From assembly GCA_964431365.1 (NCBI GenBank), contig CAYSJJ010000011.1:1-64000 (forward strand): 64,000 bases of DNA, read 5' to 3'. The stretch is from Geomobilibacter sp964431365 (GTDB lineage Bacteria > Desulfobacterota > Desulfuromonadia > Geobacterales > DSM-12255). The notes beneath the pieces are model-generated. The model was not told the DNA's origin, made no database searches, and was given only the letters and a program-made list of their open reading frames with translations. Position numbers and translations under genes: made by a program. Shown here one piece after another: positions 51,274 through 59,724 of this stretch (its first letter is position 1; every line of letters begins with the position of its first letter).

Positions 51274-52362
51274 ATGGGCTATGCCACCGGCACGGCCAGC
51301 GACTCGGATGACAACGACATTGACGACTTCGGTACCAAGGGGGTCACGGTCAACCTGGGTGGGCTCTCCACCTACAAACGGGCGCTCCGGGCAGCTTCGT
51401 ACATGCTCCGGAAGTCGCTCTCCAATCCCGACGTGTTCTCTCTCAAGACCGGCCCGAAGAAATCGACCATCAAGCCAGGCGACGTCTGGACCCTGACTGA
51501 CAGCCCGGCCGAGGTGTTCGCGGTGCCGGCCAGGATCCTGTCGATTTCGGAGGGGAAGGATTACACCATCGACGTAAGCGCCGAGGAGGAGATCCCGGCC
51601 GTCTATACGCCGCTGGCGCTGACCGGCGACGCCCCGACCACGCCGGCCCGCTCCACCGATTTCGGCGGCTACCCATGGTCTGATCCGGTCCGGCCGGTGG
51701 CCATCGAGATCCCGCCGCATTTCACCACCACACCGCAGGTGGCCATGACCTGGTCGCGGCCGAACAACGCCGCGTTCTCGGGTGTCTCCGTCTACCGTGG
51801 CTACGATACGGCCGGACCGTTCACCCGTCTGCAGACCGTCCACAAGAGCGGTTCCACCGGCCTGGTAATCGCGGTGGACCGTCTGGCCGGCCACTTCGAC
51901 GTGCAGTTCGACGCGGACATCATCCTGGCGCCCGCCACGTCGCTGGAGGCGCTGCTCACCTCGCCCGGCCAGAACATGCTGGCGGTCATTACGGCGGCCA
52001 AGTCGGCGGCGCTGTTCCTCCGCTTCGAGGATGCCGAGCTGATCGCCACCAACACCTACCGGCTGTCCAACGTGGTATTCGATCTTGCCGGTACCCCGCG
52101 CCTTAACCAGTACGACCTGGTCGGCGTGGGCGATACCGTTTGCGACGCGGCCAATATCCCGGTTCGGTACGACCTCCCCTTGACCGACGAAGGGCGGACG
52201 ATCTGGACCAAGCTGGCGGCCGTGAACCGGGCCGGGCTGGAGAAGACCTTGGCCAATGTGAGCCCAATGAGCATCACCACCGACTATCTCGTCCACCGTC
52301 CGCTGCCGGTTTTCGGCGTGACCGTTAACGGGCTGCCGGTCGAAATCAAGGAGGATTATTAA
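51274..52362 (+). CDS. Phage tail protein fragment (tip/baseplate-like)
   Basis: A 362-residue protein. The SLKTGPKKSTIKPGDVWTLTD segment and the later SVYRGYDTAGPFTRLQTVH and AVNRAGLEKTLANVSPM segments resemble the C-terminal part of large phage tail tip proteins of the GTA/TIM-barrel type. Such proteins are usually about 1000 residues, so the N-terminal part is missing; the frame begins just after the left repeat. First of four co-directional tail genes. Assigned by weak resemblance. Confidence 0.55.
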   Translation: MGYATGTASDSDDNDIDDFGTKGVTVNLGGLSTYKRALRAASYMLRKSLSNPDVFSLKTGPKKSTIKPGDVWTLTDSPAEVFAVPARILSISEGKDYTIDVSAEEEIPAVYTPLALTGDAPTTPARSTDFGGYPWSDPVRPVAIEIPPHFTTTPQVAMTWSRPNNAAFSGVSVYRGYDTAGPFTRLQTVHKSGSTGLVIAVDRLAGHFDVQFDADIILAPATSLEALLTSPGQNMLAVITAAKSAALFLRFEDAELIATNTYRLSNVVFDLAGTPRLNQYDLVGVGDTVCDAANIPVRYDLPLTDEGRTIWTKLAAVNRAGLEKTLANVSPMSITTDYLVHRPLPVFGVTVNGLPVEIKEDY

Positions 52363-52363
52363 T

Positions 52364-53164
52364 ATGGCCCCAAGGATCAAGTGGAGCGAGGACGGTTCGC
52401 TATTCTACTTCTACAATTCCGGCAGCAACTCCAAGGTGGGTATGTCTGCCGACTCCGCGCTCCGGCTCGACAGTATTCCGTCAAACGGTACAGGCGTGGG
52501 GTCATCCACCGATACTGTAATGATTAATTTCCCCGCCACGGTTACCGTCGACAAGGTCATTATCAAAAACAGCCACAACAAGTCCATCACCATCAAGGTG
52601 TCGGCCGACAGCACGGATGGCCTGGACGGTACCTGGACCACGGTGGTAAACGGCGTGGCCTATGCTGCTCCAAACCCCCAGGCGTTTGCCTTCACTCCCG
52701 GCGATGCCAAGTGGATGCGGATCGGATCCCTGGGCGATTCGATCTATGCCATTCACATTTTCGGCGAGTACAAGACCGAAACCGGCAGCCCGAGGGCGGA
52801 GTTCTGGGCCGCCGATGGGTCGGCCGAGCTGAACGCGACGGATTACCCACTGTCATACCCGGCGCACGGCAATGCCAGCGACGCCCACGAGGTGCTGTCG
52901 TTCAAGTTGAAAAACACCCATTCGGCCAGTCACGATTACACCCTGAGCGTCATACCGTTCAAGTATGGCGGCGACGCGCTGGTCACCAACAACATCAAGC
53001 TGTCGCTGGACGGGGGCACGACCAAGACCAACTCCGTCAACATTTCCGCCCTGGCGGCCGGCGCCCTCTCCGCGGTGATCGGTGTCTACCTGGATCTGCT
53101 CAAGGCCGACAACCCGGCTGATGATACGCACCAGTGGGGCATCAAGGTCGTCGAGACAGCGTAA
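52364..53164 (+). CDS. Phage tail-associated protein with a discoidin-like region
   Basis: A 266-residue protein. The first part (about 50-130) has the look of a carbohydrate-binding or discoidin-like sandwich (TVTVDKVIIKNSHNKSITIKV then GDAKWMRIGSLG). The rest has DYTLSVIPFKYGGDALVTNNIKLSLDGG. Ribosome site GGAGG lies before the start, and the gene directly follows the tail fragment. A role in host-surface contact is plausible but inferred. Confidence 0.6.
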   Translation: MAPRIKWSEDGSLFYFYNSGSNSKVGMSADSALRLDSIPSNGTGVGSSTDTVMINFPATVTVDKVIIKNSHNKSITIKVSADSTDGLDGTWTTVVNGVAYAAPNPQAFAFTPGDAKWMRIGSLGDSIYAIHIFGEYKTETGSPRAEFWAADGSAELNATDYPLSYPAHGNASDAHEVLSFKLKNTHSASHDYTLSVIPFKYGGDALVTNNIKLSLDGGTTKTNSVNISALAAGALSAVIGVYLDLLKADNPADDTHQWGIKVVETA

Positions 53165-53173
53165 GGGGCAACC

Positions 53174-53779
53174 ATGGCGACAACCATCGCAGTGCTGCCA
53201 GGCTCGGTACTGCTCACGAACAATGCCATCAAGGCGGCCTGGCTCCCCGGTGTCGAGCCGTTGCTCAACGACGCCGACGACCGGGTACCCATCATTGCCG
53301 GCGCTCTGTCGGTCCGGAACAACAACGTCAAGCCGGGAGTACTCCCCGGCGCGTTGTACCTGGAGAACGCCCGCAACCTGTCCCAGGTCCTCTGCGGCAG
53401 CCTGCTGACTACTAACAACGACATCAGGGCAGCCATCCTGCCCGGGTCGCTGGAGCTGCTGGAAGGCGCGTTCATCTACCTGAATGCTGGCAACTTCACC
53501 ATTGCCTGGCATTCCCGCAACCGGTTCGAGACCGGCTTCAATCTACCAGAGTCGACCGTTGTGACCGACGATGCCGATTTCAGGCAGTTCCGGATCGAGG
53601 TCAGTAACGTCGCCGGCACACTACTGCGGACCGTGGAACAGGCCGGTAAGAGCTGGACCTATACAACGGCCATGCAGACCGCCGACGGTGGTCCGTACAC
53701 CTATTACCGGGTGCGGATCTACCAAGATTCGGACCTGTACCAGGGCCACAAATACGAGTTTCACATCGTGGTCATTTAG
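53174..53779 (+). CDS. Phage module hypothetical protein
   Basis: A 201-residue protein. Its N-terminal half has repeated units (SVLLTNNAIKAAWLPGVEPLL, then SVRNNNVKPGVLPGALYLEN, then SLLTTNNDIRAAILPGSLELL), suggesting a short-repeat fold such as a tail-fibre or adhesin domain. The C-terminal half is beta-rich (GPYTYYRVRIYQDSDLYQGH). No known family recognised. It lies in the tail module. Confidence 0.6.
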   Translation: MATTIAVLPGSVLLTNNAIKAAWLPGVEPLLNDADDRVPIIAGALSVRNNNVKPGVLPGALYLENARNLSQVLCGSLLTTNNDIRAAILPGSLELLEGAFIYLNAGNFTIAWHSRNRFETGFNLPESTVVTDDADFRQFRIEVSNVAGTLLRTVEQAGKSWTYTTAMQTADGGPYTYYRVRIYQDSDLYQGHKYEFHIVVI

Positions 53780-53788
53780 GAGGGGAAC

Positions 53789-54193
53789 GTGGCCTATACC
53801 AAGCACCAAGGATTCCTGGAGATGCCCACCGGTGTTGTCGACTGGCCGGCGGTGTTCAATCTACTCCTCGCCCAGTTGGAGAAAGGGCGGACGATCAAGG
53901 CCGCCGCAGGGGAGGCCCTGGTCGCCGGCAAGGGGTTCTACATCAAGAACGACGGTAAGGCCTGGCTGGCGGACGATACTACCGACTGTTTCGGGATCTG
54001 GCAGACGGAGAGCACGGCAATCGGCGTGGAAGGGTTCGGCCAGGTCGACGGGGTGATGGAGAATGTAACCTGGACCTGGACACCCGGGCAGAAGATCTAC
54101 CTATCCGCCGGAGGAGTGCTGAGCAGCACGGTCAGCGGCAACCCGGTAGCCAAGGCGATCAGTGCGACGGAGATACTGATCAAGACAGTGTAG
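53789..54193 (+). CDS. Phage module structural-type protein
   Basis: A 134-residue protein with GTG start after AGGAGG. It has FLEMPTGVVDWPAVFNLLLAQLEKGRT and then a beta-rich C-terminus (GQKIYLSAGGVLSSTVSGN, AKAISATEILIKTV), resembling small capsid/tail decoration or tail-fibre tip domains. It is the last gene of the tail set before dam. Confidence 0.55.
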   Translation: MAYTKHQGFLEMPTGVVDWPAVFNLLLAQLEKGRTIKAAAGEALVAGKGFYIKNDGKAWLADDTTDCFGIWQTESTAIGVEGFGQVDGVMENVTWTWTPGQKIYLSAGGVLSSTVSGNPVAKAISATEILIKTV

Positions 54194-54200
54194 AGAGGCA

Positions 54201-54236
54201 GCGGCCGGACTATGTTCCAGCATAATCCGGCCGCCG
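54201..54236 (+). terminator. Possible hairpin after the tail genes
   Basis: GCGGCCGGACTATG pairs approximately with CATAATCCGGCCGC. There is no T tract, so it may be a structural hairpin rather than a true terminator. Confidence 0.35.
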
Positions 54237-54332
54237 ACCCACAGAGCGAGCTGTGAGCCAGCCAAGGCTGCCCCACCCCGTACGAGGTAGGGGAAGCCTA
54301 TCAAACCAGCTTTGAAAAGCAAGGAGGCTCAC

Positions 54333-55094
54333 ATGCATCATCCAGTCATCCCCTGGGTCGGCGGCAAGCGTCGACTCGCCAAGCAGATCCTGCCGTTATT
54401 CCCTCAGCATACCTGTTACGTGGAGCCCTTCGCCGGCGGCGCTGCGCTGTTCTTCCTTAAAAGCCCGTCACCGGCAGAGGTGCTCAACGACTGCAACAAC
54501 GACCTCATCACCCTCTATAGAGTATTGCAGCACCATCTGGAGGAGTTCATCCGGCATTTCAAGTGGGCGCTAGTGAGTCGGCAGCTGTTTGAATGGCTCA
54601 AGATGACGCCAGAAGAAACCCTGACCGACATCCAAAGGGCAGCGCGCTTCTACTATCTGCAGAGGCTGTCGTTCGGCGCCAAGATCTCAAGCCGCACATT
54701 CGGTACAGCAGCAACGGGCGCACCGAAGCTCAACCTGCTACGCATCGAGGAGGAACTGAGCCAGGCTCATCTGAGACTGGCAAGGGTTTACATCGAGCAT
54801 CTGGACTGGCAGCGCTGTATATATAAGTATGATCGATCAGCAACGCTCTTCTTCTGCGATCCGCCATACTGGCAGACAGAAGGCTACGGAGTTGAGTTCC
54901 CTTTCGAGCGCTACACCGAGATGGCGGAGATGATGCGGACGGTAAAAGGGAAGATGATCGTCACGATCAACGACCATCTGGACATGCGGAAAGTGTTCGA
55001 TGGATTCAGGGTGGAAACGGCAAAGATCAACTACACGGTCGGAGGTGGAGGAAAAGGTCAAGATCGGCAGGAAATGATCATCATGAACTGGTAA
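54333..55094 (+). CDS. dam: DNA adenine methylase (Dam family)
   Basis: A 253-residue Dam-type N6-adenine methyltransferase. N-terminal PWVGGKRRLAKQILPLFP and SAM-binding VEPFAGGAALFFL are present, and the catalytic DPPYW lies near residue 180. The target sequence cannot be read from the protein. It lies next to phage tail genes and lacks a restriction partner, so it may be a phage methylase. ATG at 54333 follows AAGGAGG. Related to the remnant at 3111-3215. Confidence 0.9.
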   Translation: MHHPVIPWVGGKRRLAKQILPLFPQHTCYVEPFAGGAALFFLKSPSPAEVLNDCNNDLITLYRVLQHHLEEFIRHFKWALVSRQLFEWLKMTPEETLTDIQRAARFYYLQRLSFGAKISSRTFGTAATGAPKLNLLRIEEELSQAHLRLARVYIEHLDWQRCIYKYDRSATLFFCDPPYWQTEGYGVEFPFERYTEMAEMMRTVKGKMIVTINDHLDMRKVFDGFRVETAKINYTVGGGGKGQDRQEMIIMNW

Positions 55095-55138
55095 CAATCA
55101 AATCAAAATTGAACAGGTCAAACGTTTTGGCGCGGCGA

Positions 55139-55169
55139 GTTATGACAACTTTCGGGCCGAAGTTATGAC
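55139..55169. mobile_element. Possible insertion-element end, right of the phage tail module
   Basis: GTTATGAC occurs at 55139-55146 and 55162-55169, 23 bp apart. The arrangement mirrors the pair at 51221 and 51244 but inverted. It may mark the right boundary of a mobile unit carrying the tail genes and dam. Confidence 0.4.
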
Positions 55170-55273
55170 GGCGCGTTACATCACGTGGAAGCTGGCGGCT
55201 TCGGAAACTCCTTCTTGAAAAAATGCCAACGGGATAGTATGAAAAATGACAGGAGCTTGCGGACGAGCTCTGA

Positions 55274-56437
55274 ATGAGATTCCGGGAAGAACCTCCACCA
55301 ATGAACCGACCTGATCGAAAACGTCTCCTGCTCTGGGGAATGGCTGTCGCCGCCGTCGTCGCGGTGACGGGACTACTGCTCGTCTTTGCCAACCTGAGCC
55401 GGGTGGCGGAAGCCGGACTGCGTCGCCTCCTAGGGCCGGAACTCGTCGTCGGCCGCGTGGAGATGCAGTGGAACCGGATATCCTTTCACCAGCTCCGCAT
55501 CGGCAGCCGCGGAGCAGGCAACCAGCCCCGCCTGCAGATCCAGCAGTTGACCATCACCCCCAGCCTGCGCACACTCTTTGCCGAACGCTTCCAGATCGGC
55601 CGGATCCAGGTGGATGCCCCCCAGCTCCTGATCGAGATCGCGGCCGACGGCAAGGTGATCAATCCCCTCCCCCCCCTGACTGCCCCGCGTGAAGGGAAAA
55701 AGTCCGGCACCGGAAGATTCCTTGCCGTGACCATCGGTAGCGTTGCCATAAACCGCGGCGAAGTGACCATCCTGGACCGGCATGTGGCCCGGGTGGGGGG
55801 ACAGGGGCTGAGCAACCCGAAGGAACAATATCACCTTGCCCGCTTCACCGATGTGTCGTTCAGTGCCGGCCGCATCGACCTCCCCGACACAGGGCGAACG
55901 GTCCCGTTCAAGCTGGCCGGCAAGGCACCCGGGAGCGGCACCCTCACGTTCGAGGGATCGATCGCCCCGGCCACCATGAACGGCTCCGCCACCCTGGCGC
56001 TGCGCCAATGGGACATAACCCGCTTTCGCCCCTACTATCAGAAACCTGGCGACATGACCGCCACCAGGGGGAGCCTGAACGCCGACTGCAGCATCTCCAT
56101 CCGCGAACGCCACCTGAGCGCACCCGGGAGCATCAGGCTGAAGGATATGACGGTGGATGCGGCCGGCGCCCGCGGCCTCTTTTTCGGCATGCCGGCCAAG
56201 GCTGTCCTCTGGTTCCTGGAAAACAACAAAGACGAAATTGCCGTCAACTTCACCGTTTCCGGGAGCCTGGACAACCCGCGGTTCACCGTCAAGCAGGCCC
56301 TCAAGGACCAGGTCGGCAGCGCCCTGGCACGCAAGATGGGAATCCCGGTCCTGGGAGATATGGGCAAAGGGATCGTCGACCTGGGGGCCAAGGGGATCAG
56401 GGGGATTAAGGGGCTGTTCGGCGGCGGCCGGCGCTGA
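55274..56437 (+). CDS. AsmA/DUF748-like envelope protein
   Basis: A 387-residue protein with one N-terminal membrane anchor (about 20-42) and a long beta-rich periplasmic part (RVEMQWNRISFHQLRIG, PRLQIQQLTITPSLRTLF, IGRIQVDAPQLLIEI). This pattern matches DUF748/AsmA-type proteins, which assist outer membrane lipid or protein traffic. The C-terminal GIRGIKGLFGGGRR is Gly/Arg-rich. A second start at 55301 is possible. Confidence 0.78.
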   Translation: MRFREEPPPMNRPDRKRLLLWGMAVAAVVAVTGLLLVFANLSRVAEAGLRRLLGPELVVGRVEMQWNRISFHQLRIGSRGAGNQPRLQIQQLTITPSLRTLFAERFQIGRIQVDAPQLLIEIAADGKVINPLPPLTAPREGKKSGTGRFLAVTIGSVAINRGEVTILDRHVARVGGQGLSNPKEQYHLARFTDVSFSAGRIDLPDTGRTVPFKLAGKAPGSGTLTFEGSIAPATMNGSATLALRQWDITRFRPYYQKPGDMTATRGSLNADCSISIRERHLSAPGSIRLKDMTVDAAGARGLFFGMPAKAVLWFLENNKDEIAVNFTVSGSLDNPRFTVKQALKDQVGSALARKMGIPVLGDMGKGIVDLGAKGIRGIKGLFGGGRR

Positions 56438-56453
56438 GCTCCAAAGACCAAAG

Positions 56454-56551
56454 GCAATTCAACGCGGATTAACGCTGACAAAAGCGGATCAACGCCGATA
56501 AGGCACACCAAGAAAAGGTGTTCAAATCCGCGTCAATCCGCGTTGAATTGC
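56454..56551. repeat. Intergenic inverted repeat with 22-bp arms
   Basis: Arm 1 (56454-56475) and arm 2 (56530-56551) are complementary at 21 of 22 positions; the loop contains further GCGGAT and AACGC units and a small inner hairpin. The structure lies between the convergent DUF748 and cheD genes. It may be a mobile palindrome or a terminator-like barrier. Confidence 0.7.
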
Positions 56552-56599
56552 AGCTCTGGTTTCTCGGGCAAAGGTGCCCCGAAGACGGACGCGGAGATC

Positions 56600-57199
56600 T
56601 CACAACCAAAGATCCACCTCCGGCATGGTCCGCTCCTGCCGTTCGATGCTCCTGAGCCAGCATTCCTGGTCCCGCCGCGCCAGGGCCTTTCTCCGGTCCC
56701 CCCGGATCATGCGCATGTAGACCGCGAAATCGCCGTTGGAAAAATGGATCACCCTTCCCAGCTCCCCCCCCAAGGACTCGGCCACCAGCGGGATCCGCTC
56801 GTTGTCGAGAAACTCGCGAATGAACTTCACGTTGACATCTCCGACGCAGTAGAAGTTCCCCACCTCCGGTGACTGACCGATGATGGTCGCCCCGCCGAAC
56901 GCCTTGGCCTGCAGGTTCTTTCGCCTGGCCCCAAGTCGCATCATGTCGTTGATCAGGAGTTCCATGGCGTAGATGCCGTACCGGCCAGCCTCGGACAGGG
57001 TGCTGGGCAGTTCCCGGGAATAACGCCGGTTGCTGAGGAGAAAGTGGTTCATGCCGACGATCTTGTTGATCGGATCGTAGAGACAGGCCGCGATGCAGGA
57101 ACCGAGGAGCGTCGAAAGGGTAATCGGCTCGGCCGACGCGTGGAACTCTCCCGGGTTGAGGGAGAGGCGCTTGAATCTGCCAAGGGTCTCAATCTTCAT
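56600..57199 (-). CDS. cheD: Chemoreceptor glutamine deamidase CheD
   Basis: A 199-residue chemotaxis enzyme that deamidates receptor glutamines. The catalytic Cys lies in TLLGSCIAACLYDP, the His in VGMNHFLL and the Thr ahead of the Cys completes the triad; KAFGGATII is also conserved. It is a single gene here, without other che genes in view. A C-terminal tail (about 165-199) is longer than usual. Confidence 0.9.
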   Translation of the reverse strand: MKIETLGRFKRLSLNPGEFHASAEPITLSTLLGSCIAACLYDPINKIVGMNHFLLSNRRYSRELPSTLSEAGRYGIYAMELLINDMMRLGARRKNLQAKAFGGATIIGQSPEVGNFYCVGDVNVKFIREFLDNERIPLVAESLGGELGRVIHFSNGDFAVYMRMIRGDRRKALARRDQECWLRSIERQERTMPEVDLWL

Positions 57200-57493
57200 G
57201 TATCGCCATTCGCAGCATCAAGACCTCACGCAAGAAACGACCAGACTCATCTTCTGCAGCAGTGCTAGATACGAGGACAAGTATAATCGGCAGATCGACA
57301 AAGACAACCTGCTGAAAAACAGAGAATTTGTCGTCGCAACCCCGCGCAATGAAACGTCGGGCAGGCCGACACCGTCGTCACGCCGCCCCTATTCCGGCCA
57401 GGGCGCTCCCCGGACCTTGAACGGTGGTCGCTCTATGCTAAGGTTAGTAGAGGCTCTTAACCGTCAGCACCATTCATCAGAAAGACAGGCGCC

Positions 57494-58426
57494 ATGACCA
57501 AGGCCAGTGACAGACAGATCCTCCTGGTGGCGCTGGGAGGGAATGCCCTGATACGGCACGGCGAACAGGGGACCGCCGCCGAACAGTTCGCCAACCTGCG
57601 GCGCCCCATGGAGCAGCTGGCCGGGCTGGCGCGGGAGTATCGGCTCATCATCACCCACGGCAACGGTCCCCAGGTGGGGAACCTCCTCCTGCAGCAGGAG
57701 TGTTCGCCCCAGGTGCCGGCCATGCCGCTGGAGATCCTGGTCGCCCAGACCCAGGGACAGATCGGCTACATGATCGAGTCGACCCTGGATACGGCCCTGG
57801 ACGCCATCGGGGTGAAGAAACAGCTGGTGAGCCTGATCAGCTACGTGGTGGTGGACGAGCACGACCCGGCCTTCAGAACGCCGACCAAGCCGATCGGCCC
57901 GGTTTACTCCGCAGAGCAGGCTGCCACCCTCCCCTGGCCGACCATGACGACCCCCAAGGGGTACCGCCGGGTGGTGGCCTCCCCGCGGCCGCTGACCGTG
58001 GTGGAGAAGGAGGAGATCAGGCAGCTGATGGCCCTGGACTTCGTGGTCATCTGCTGCGGAGGGGGAGGCATCCCGGTAATCCGGGAGGGCCGCGCCTTCC
58101 ACGGCGTCGATGCGGTCATCGACAAGGATCTGGCCAGTGCCTGCCTGGCAACCGAGGTGGGTGTGGAGAGCCTAGTCATCGCCACCGACGTGCCAGGAGT
58201 TGCCCTTGGGTTCGGAACCGAATCCCAGCGCTTTCTGGCCAGCCTCTCCGTGTCGGAGGCGGAGAGACGGCTGGCGGCCGGCGAATTCCCGGCCGGCTCC
58301 ATGGGCCCCAAGGTGGAGGCGGCCGCTGCCTTTATCAGGAACGGGGGGCGGCGGGCCGTGATCTGCCACCTGGACGACATCGCCCTGGCCGTGGCAGGGA
58401 AAGCGGGAACTGAACTATGCGGCTGA
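57494..58426 (+). CDS. arcC: Carbamate kinase
   Basis: A 310-residue amino acid kinase fold enzyme that makes ATP from carbamoyl phosphate and ADP. Motifs are VALGGNALIRHGEQGTAAEQ, ITHGNGPQVGNLLLQQE, ICCGGGGIPVI, VDAVIDKDLASACLAT and FPAGSMGPKVEAA. Length is normal. It opens a plus-strand operon with an aminotransferase (12 bp between stop and start) and a cPGS-like protein; no carbamoyltransferase or arginine deiminase lies near it. Confidence 0.94.
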   Translation: MTKASDRQILLVALGGNALIRHGEQGTAAEQFANLRRPMEQLAGLAREYRLIITHGNGPQVGNLLLQQECSPQVPAMPLEILVAQTQGQIGYMIESTLDTALDAIGVKKQLVSLISYVVVDEHDPAFRTPTKPIGPVYSAEQAATLPWPTMTTPKGYRRVVASPRPLTVVEKEEIRQLMALDFVVICCGGGGIPVIREGRAFHGVDAVIDKDLASACLATEVGVESLVIATDVPGVALGFGTESQRFLASLSVSEAERRLAAGEFPAGSMGPKVEAAAAFIRNGGRRAVICHLDDIALAVAGKAGTELCG

Positions 58427-58437
58427 AAGGACCAACC

Positions 58438-59724
58438 ATGACCACCAATGCTGAGATCATCGCCCGCGAGGCACGGGTCTTCACCCCGGCCCTCCACCTC
58501 TACCACCCGCTGGCCATCGAGCGGGGGGAGGGAAGCTGGGTGACCGACCGGGAGGGGAAGAGGTACCTGGACTTCGCCACCGGGATCGCCGTGCTGAACA
58601 TCGGCCACAACCATCCGCGGGTGCGGGAGCGGGTGGCCGAGCAGATGGAACGGTACGTCCATACCGGCGGGATCTACTACAACGAAACCACCGTGGCAGC
58701 GGCCGAACTACTCGCCTCGGTCACCCCCCACGGGCTCGACATGCTCTTCTTCAGCAACTCCGGCGCAGAGGCGGTGGACGGTGCCCTGAAGCTGGCCCGA
58801 TTCGTCACCAACCGGCAGGGGATCATCGCTTTCAGCGGTGCCTTCCACGGCCGTACATTGGGGGCGGTCTCGGTCACCACCAGTTCTGCCCGCTACCGGT
58901 CACGCTACCACCCGCTCCTTCCGTCGGTCTACCACGCCCCCTATCCGCACTGCTATCGCTGCCCCATGCAGTGCCGACCTGAGAGCTGCTCGCTGGCCTG
59001 CTTCACCAGCCTGGAGGAGATGCTGAGGCGCCTCGTCACCCCGTCCGAGGTGGCGGCCATCCTCATCGAACCGGTCCTCGGCGAGGGGGGGTATGCGCCG
59101 GCGCCTACGAAGTTCCTGAAGCAGCTGCGCCGCCTCTGCGACGACCACGGCATCCTCCTGATCTTCGACGAGGTCCAGTCCGGCATGGGGCGGACCGGCG
59201 ACTGGTTCGCCGCCCAGCGGTACGGCATCGCGCCCGACATCATGACCGTGGCCAAGGGGATCGCCTCCGGGTTCCCCCTCTCGGCGGTGGTGGCGAGGCG
59301 ACAGATCATGAAACAGTGGCCGTCCGGCGCCCACGGGACGACCTTCGGCGGCAACCCGGTCGCCTGCGCGGCCGCCATTGCCACCATCGAGGCCATTCGC
59401 GACGACGGGCTCCTCCCCCGCTGCCGTGAGCTGGGAGAACGGGCAATGGCGCGCCTGCGGGAGATGCAGGAGCGGCGTCCGCTGATCGGCGACGTCCGGG
59501 GAAAGGGGCTGATGATCGGGGTGGAGCTGGTGGAGGCGGGGGAGAAGCCAGCCGGCGCCGCCTGCGAGCGGCTCCTGGAGTGGTGCCGGGAGCGGGGTCT
59601 CATCATCATCAACTGCGGCCCGGACCGGAACGTGCTCCGCCTGGTCCCGCCGCTCACCATCAGCGACGACGAACTGGATCAGGCTCTCGCGATCATCGAC
59701 GAAGGGCTCGGGGCAGTGGCATGA
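58438..59724 (+). CDS. Class III aminotransferase with a cysteine cluster
   Basis: A 428-residue PLP enzyme of the acetylornithine/GABA aminotransferase type. PLP-binding Lys273 lies in VAKGIASGFP, and the phosphate and cofactor loops NSGAEAVDGALKLAR and FDEVQSGMGRTG are intact. A cysteine-rich segment (Cys172, 175, 179, 184, 188 in HCYRCPMQCRPESCSLACF) is inserted, as in a GABA-aminotransferase subgroup. The substrate may be an amino-acid or diamine. ATG at 58438 follows AAAGGA. Confidence 0.9.
   Translation: MTTNAEIIAREARVFTPALHLYHPLAIERGEGSWVTDREGKRYLDFATGIAVLNIGHNHPRVRERVAEQMERYVHTGGIYYNETTVAAAELLASVTPHGLDMLFFSNSGAEAVDGALKLARFVTNRQGIIAFSGAFHGRTLGAVSVTTSSARYRSRYHPLLPSVYHAPYPHCYRCPMQCRPESCSLACFTSLEEMLRRLVTPSEVAAILIEPVLGEGGYAPAPTKFLKQLRRLCDDHGILLIFDEVQSGMGRTGDWFAAQRYGIAPDIMTVAKGIASGFPLSAVVARRQIMKQWPSGAHGTTFGGNPVACAAAIATIEAIRDDGLLPRCRELGERAMARLREMQERRPLIGDVRGKGLMIGVELVEAGEKPAGAACERLLEWCRERGLIIINCGPDRNVLRLVPPLTISDDELDQALAIIDEGLGAVA

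Noticed and set aside
51274..55094. A complete prophage
   Set aside because: No terminase, capsid, portal, integrase or lysis genes are present; only tail-type genes and dam.
57300..57330. CTGCTGAAAAACAG, similar to the start of the 124-bp repeat
   Set aside because: Only about 14 bases match and no partner end follows, so it may be chance.
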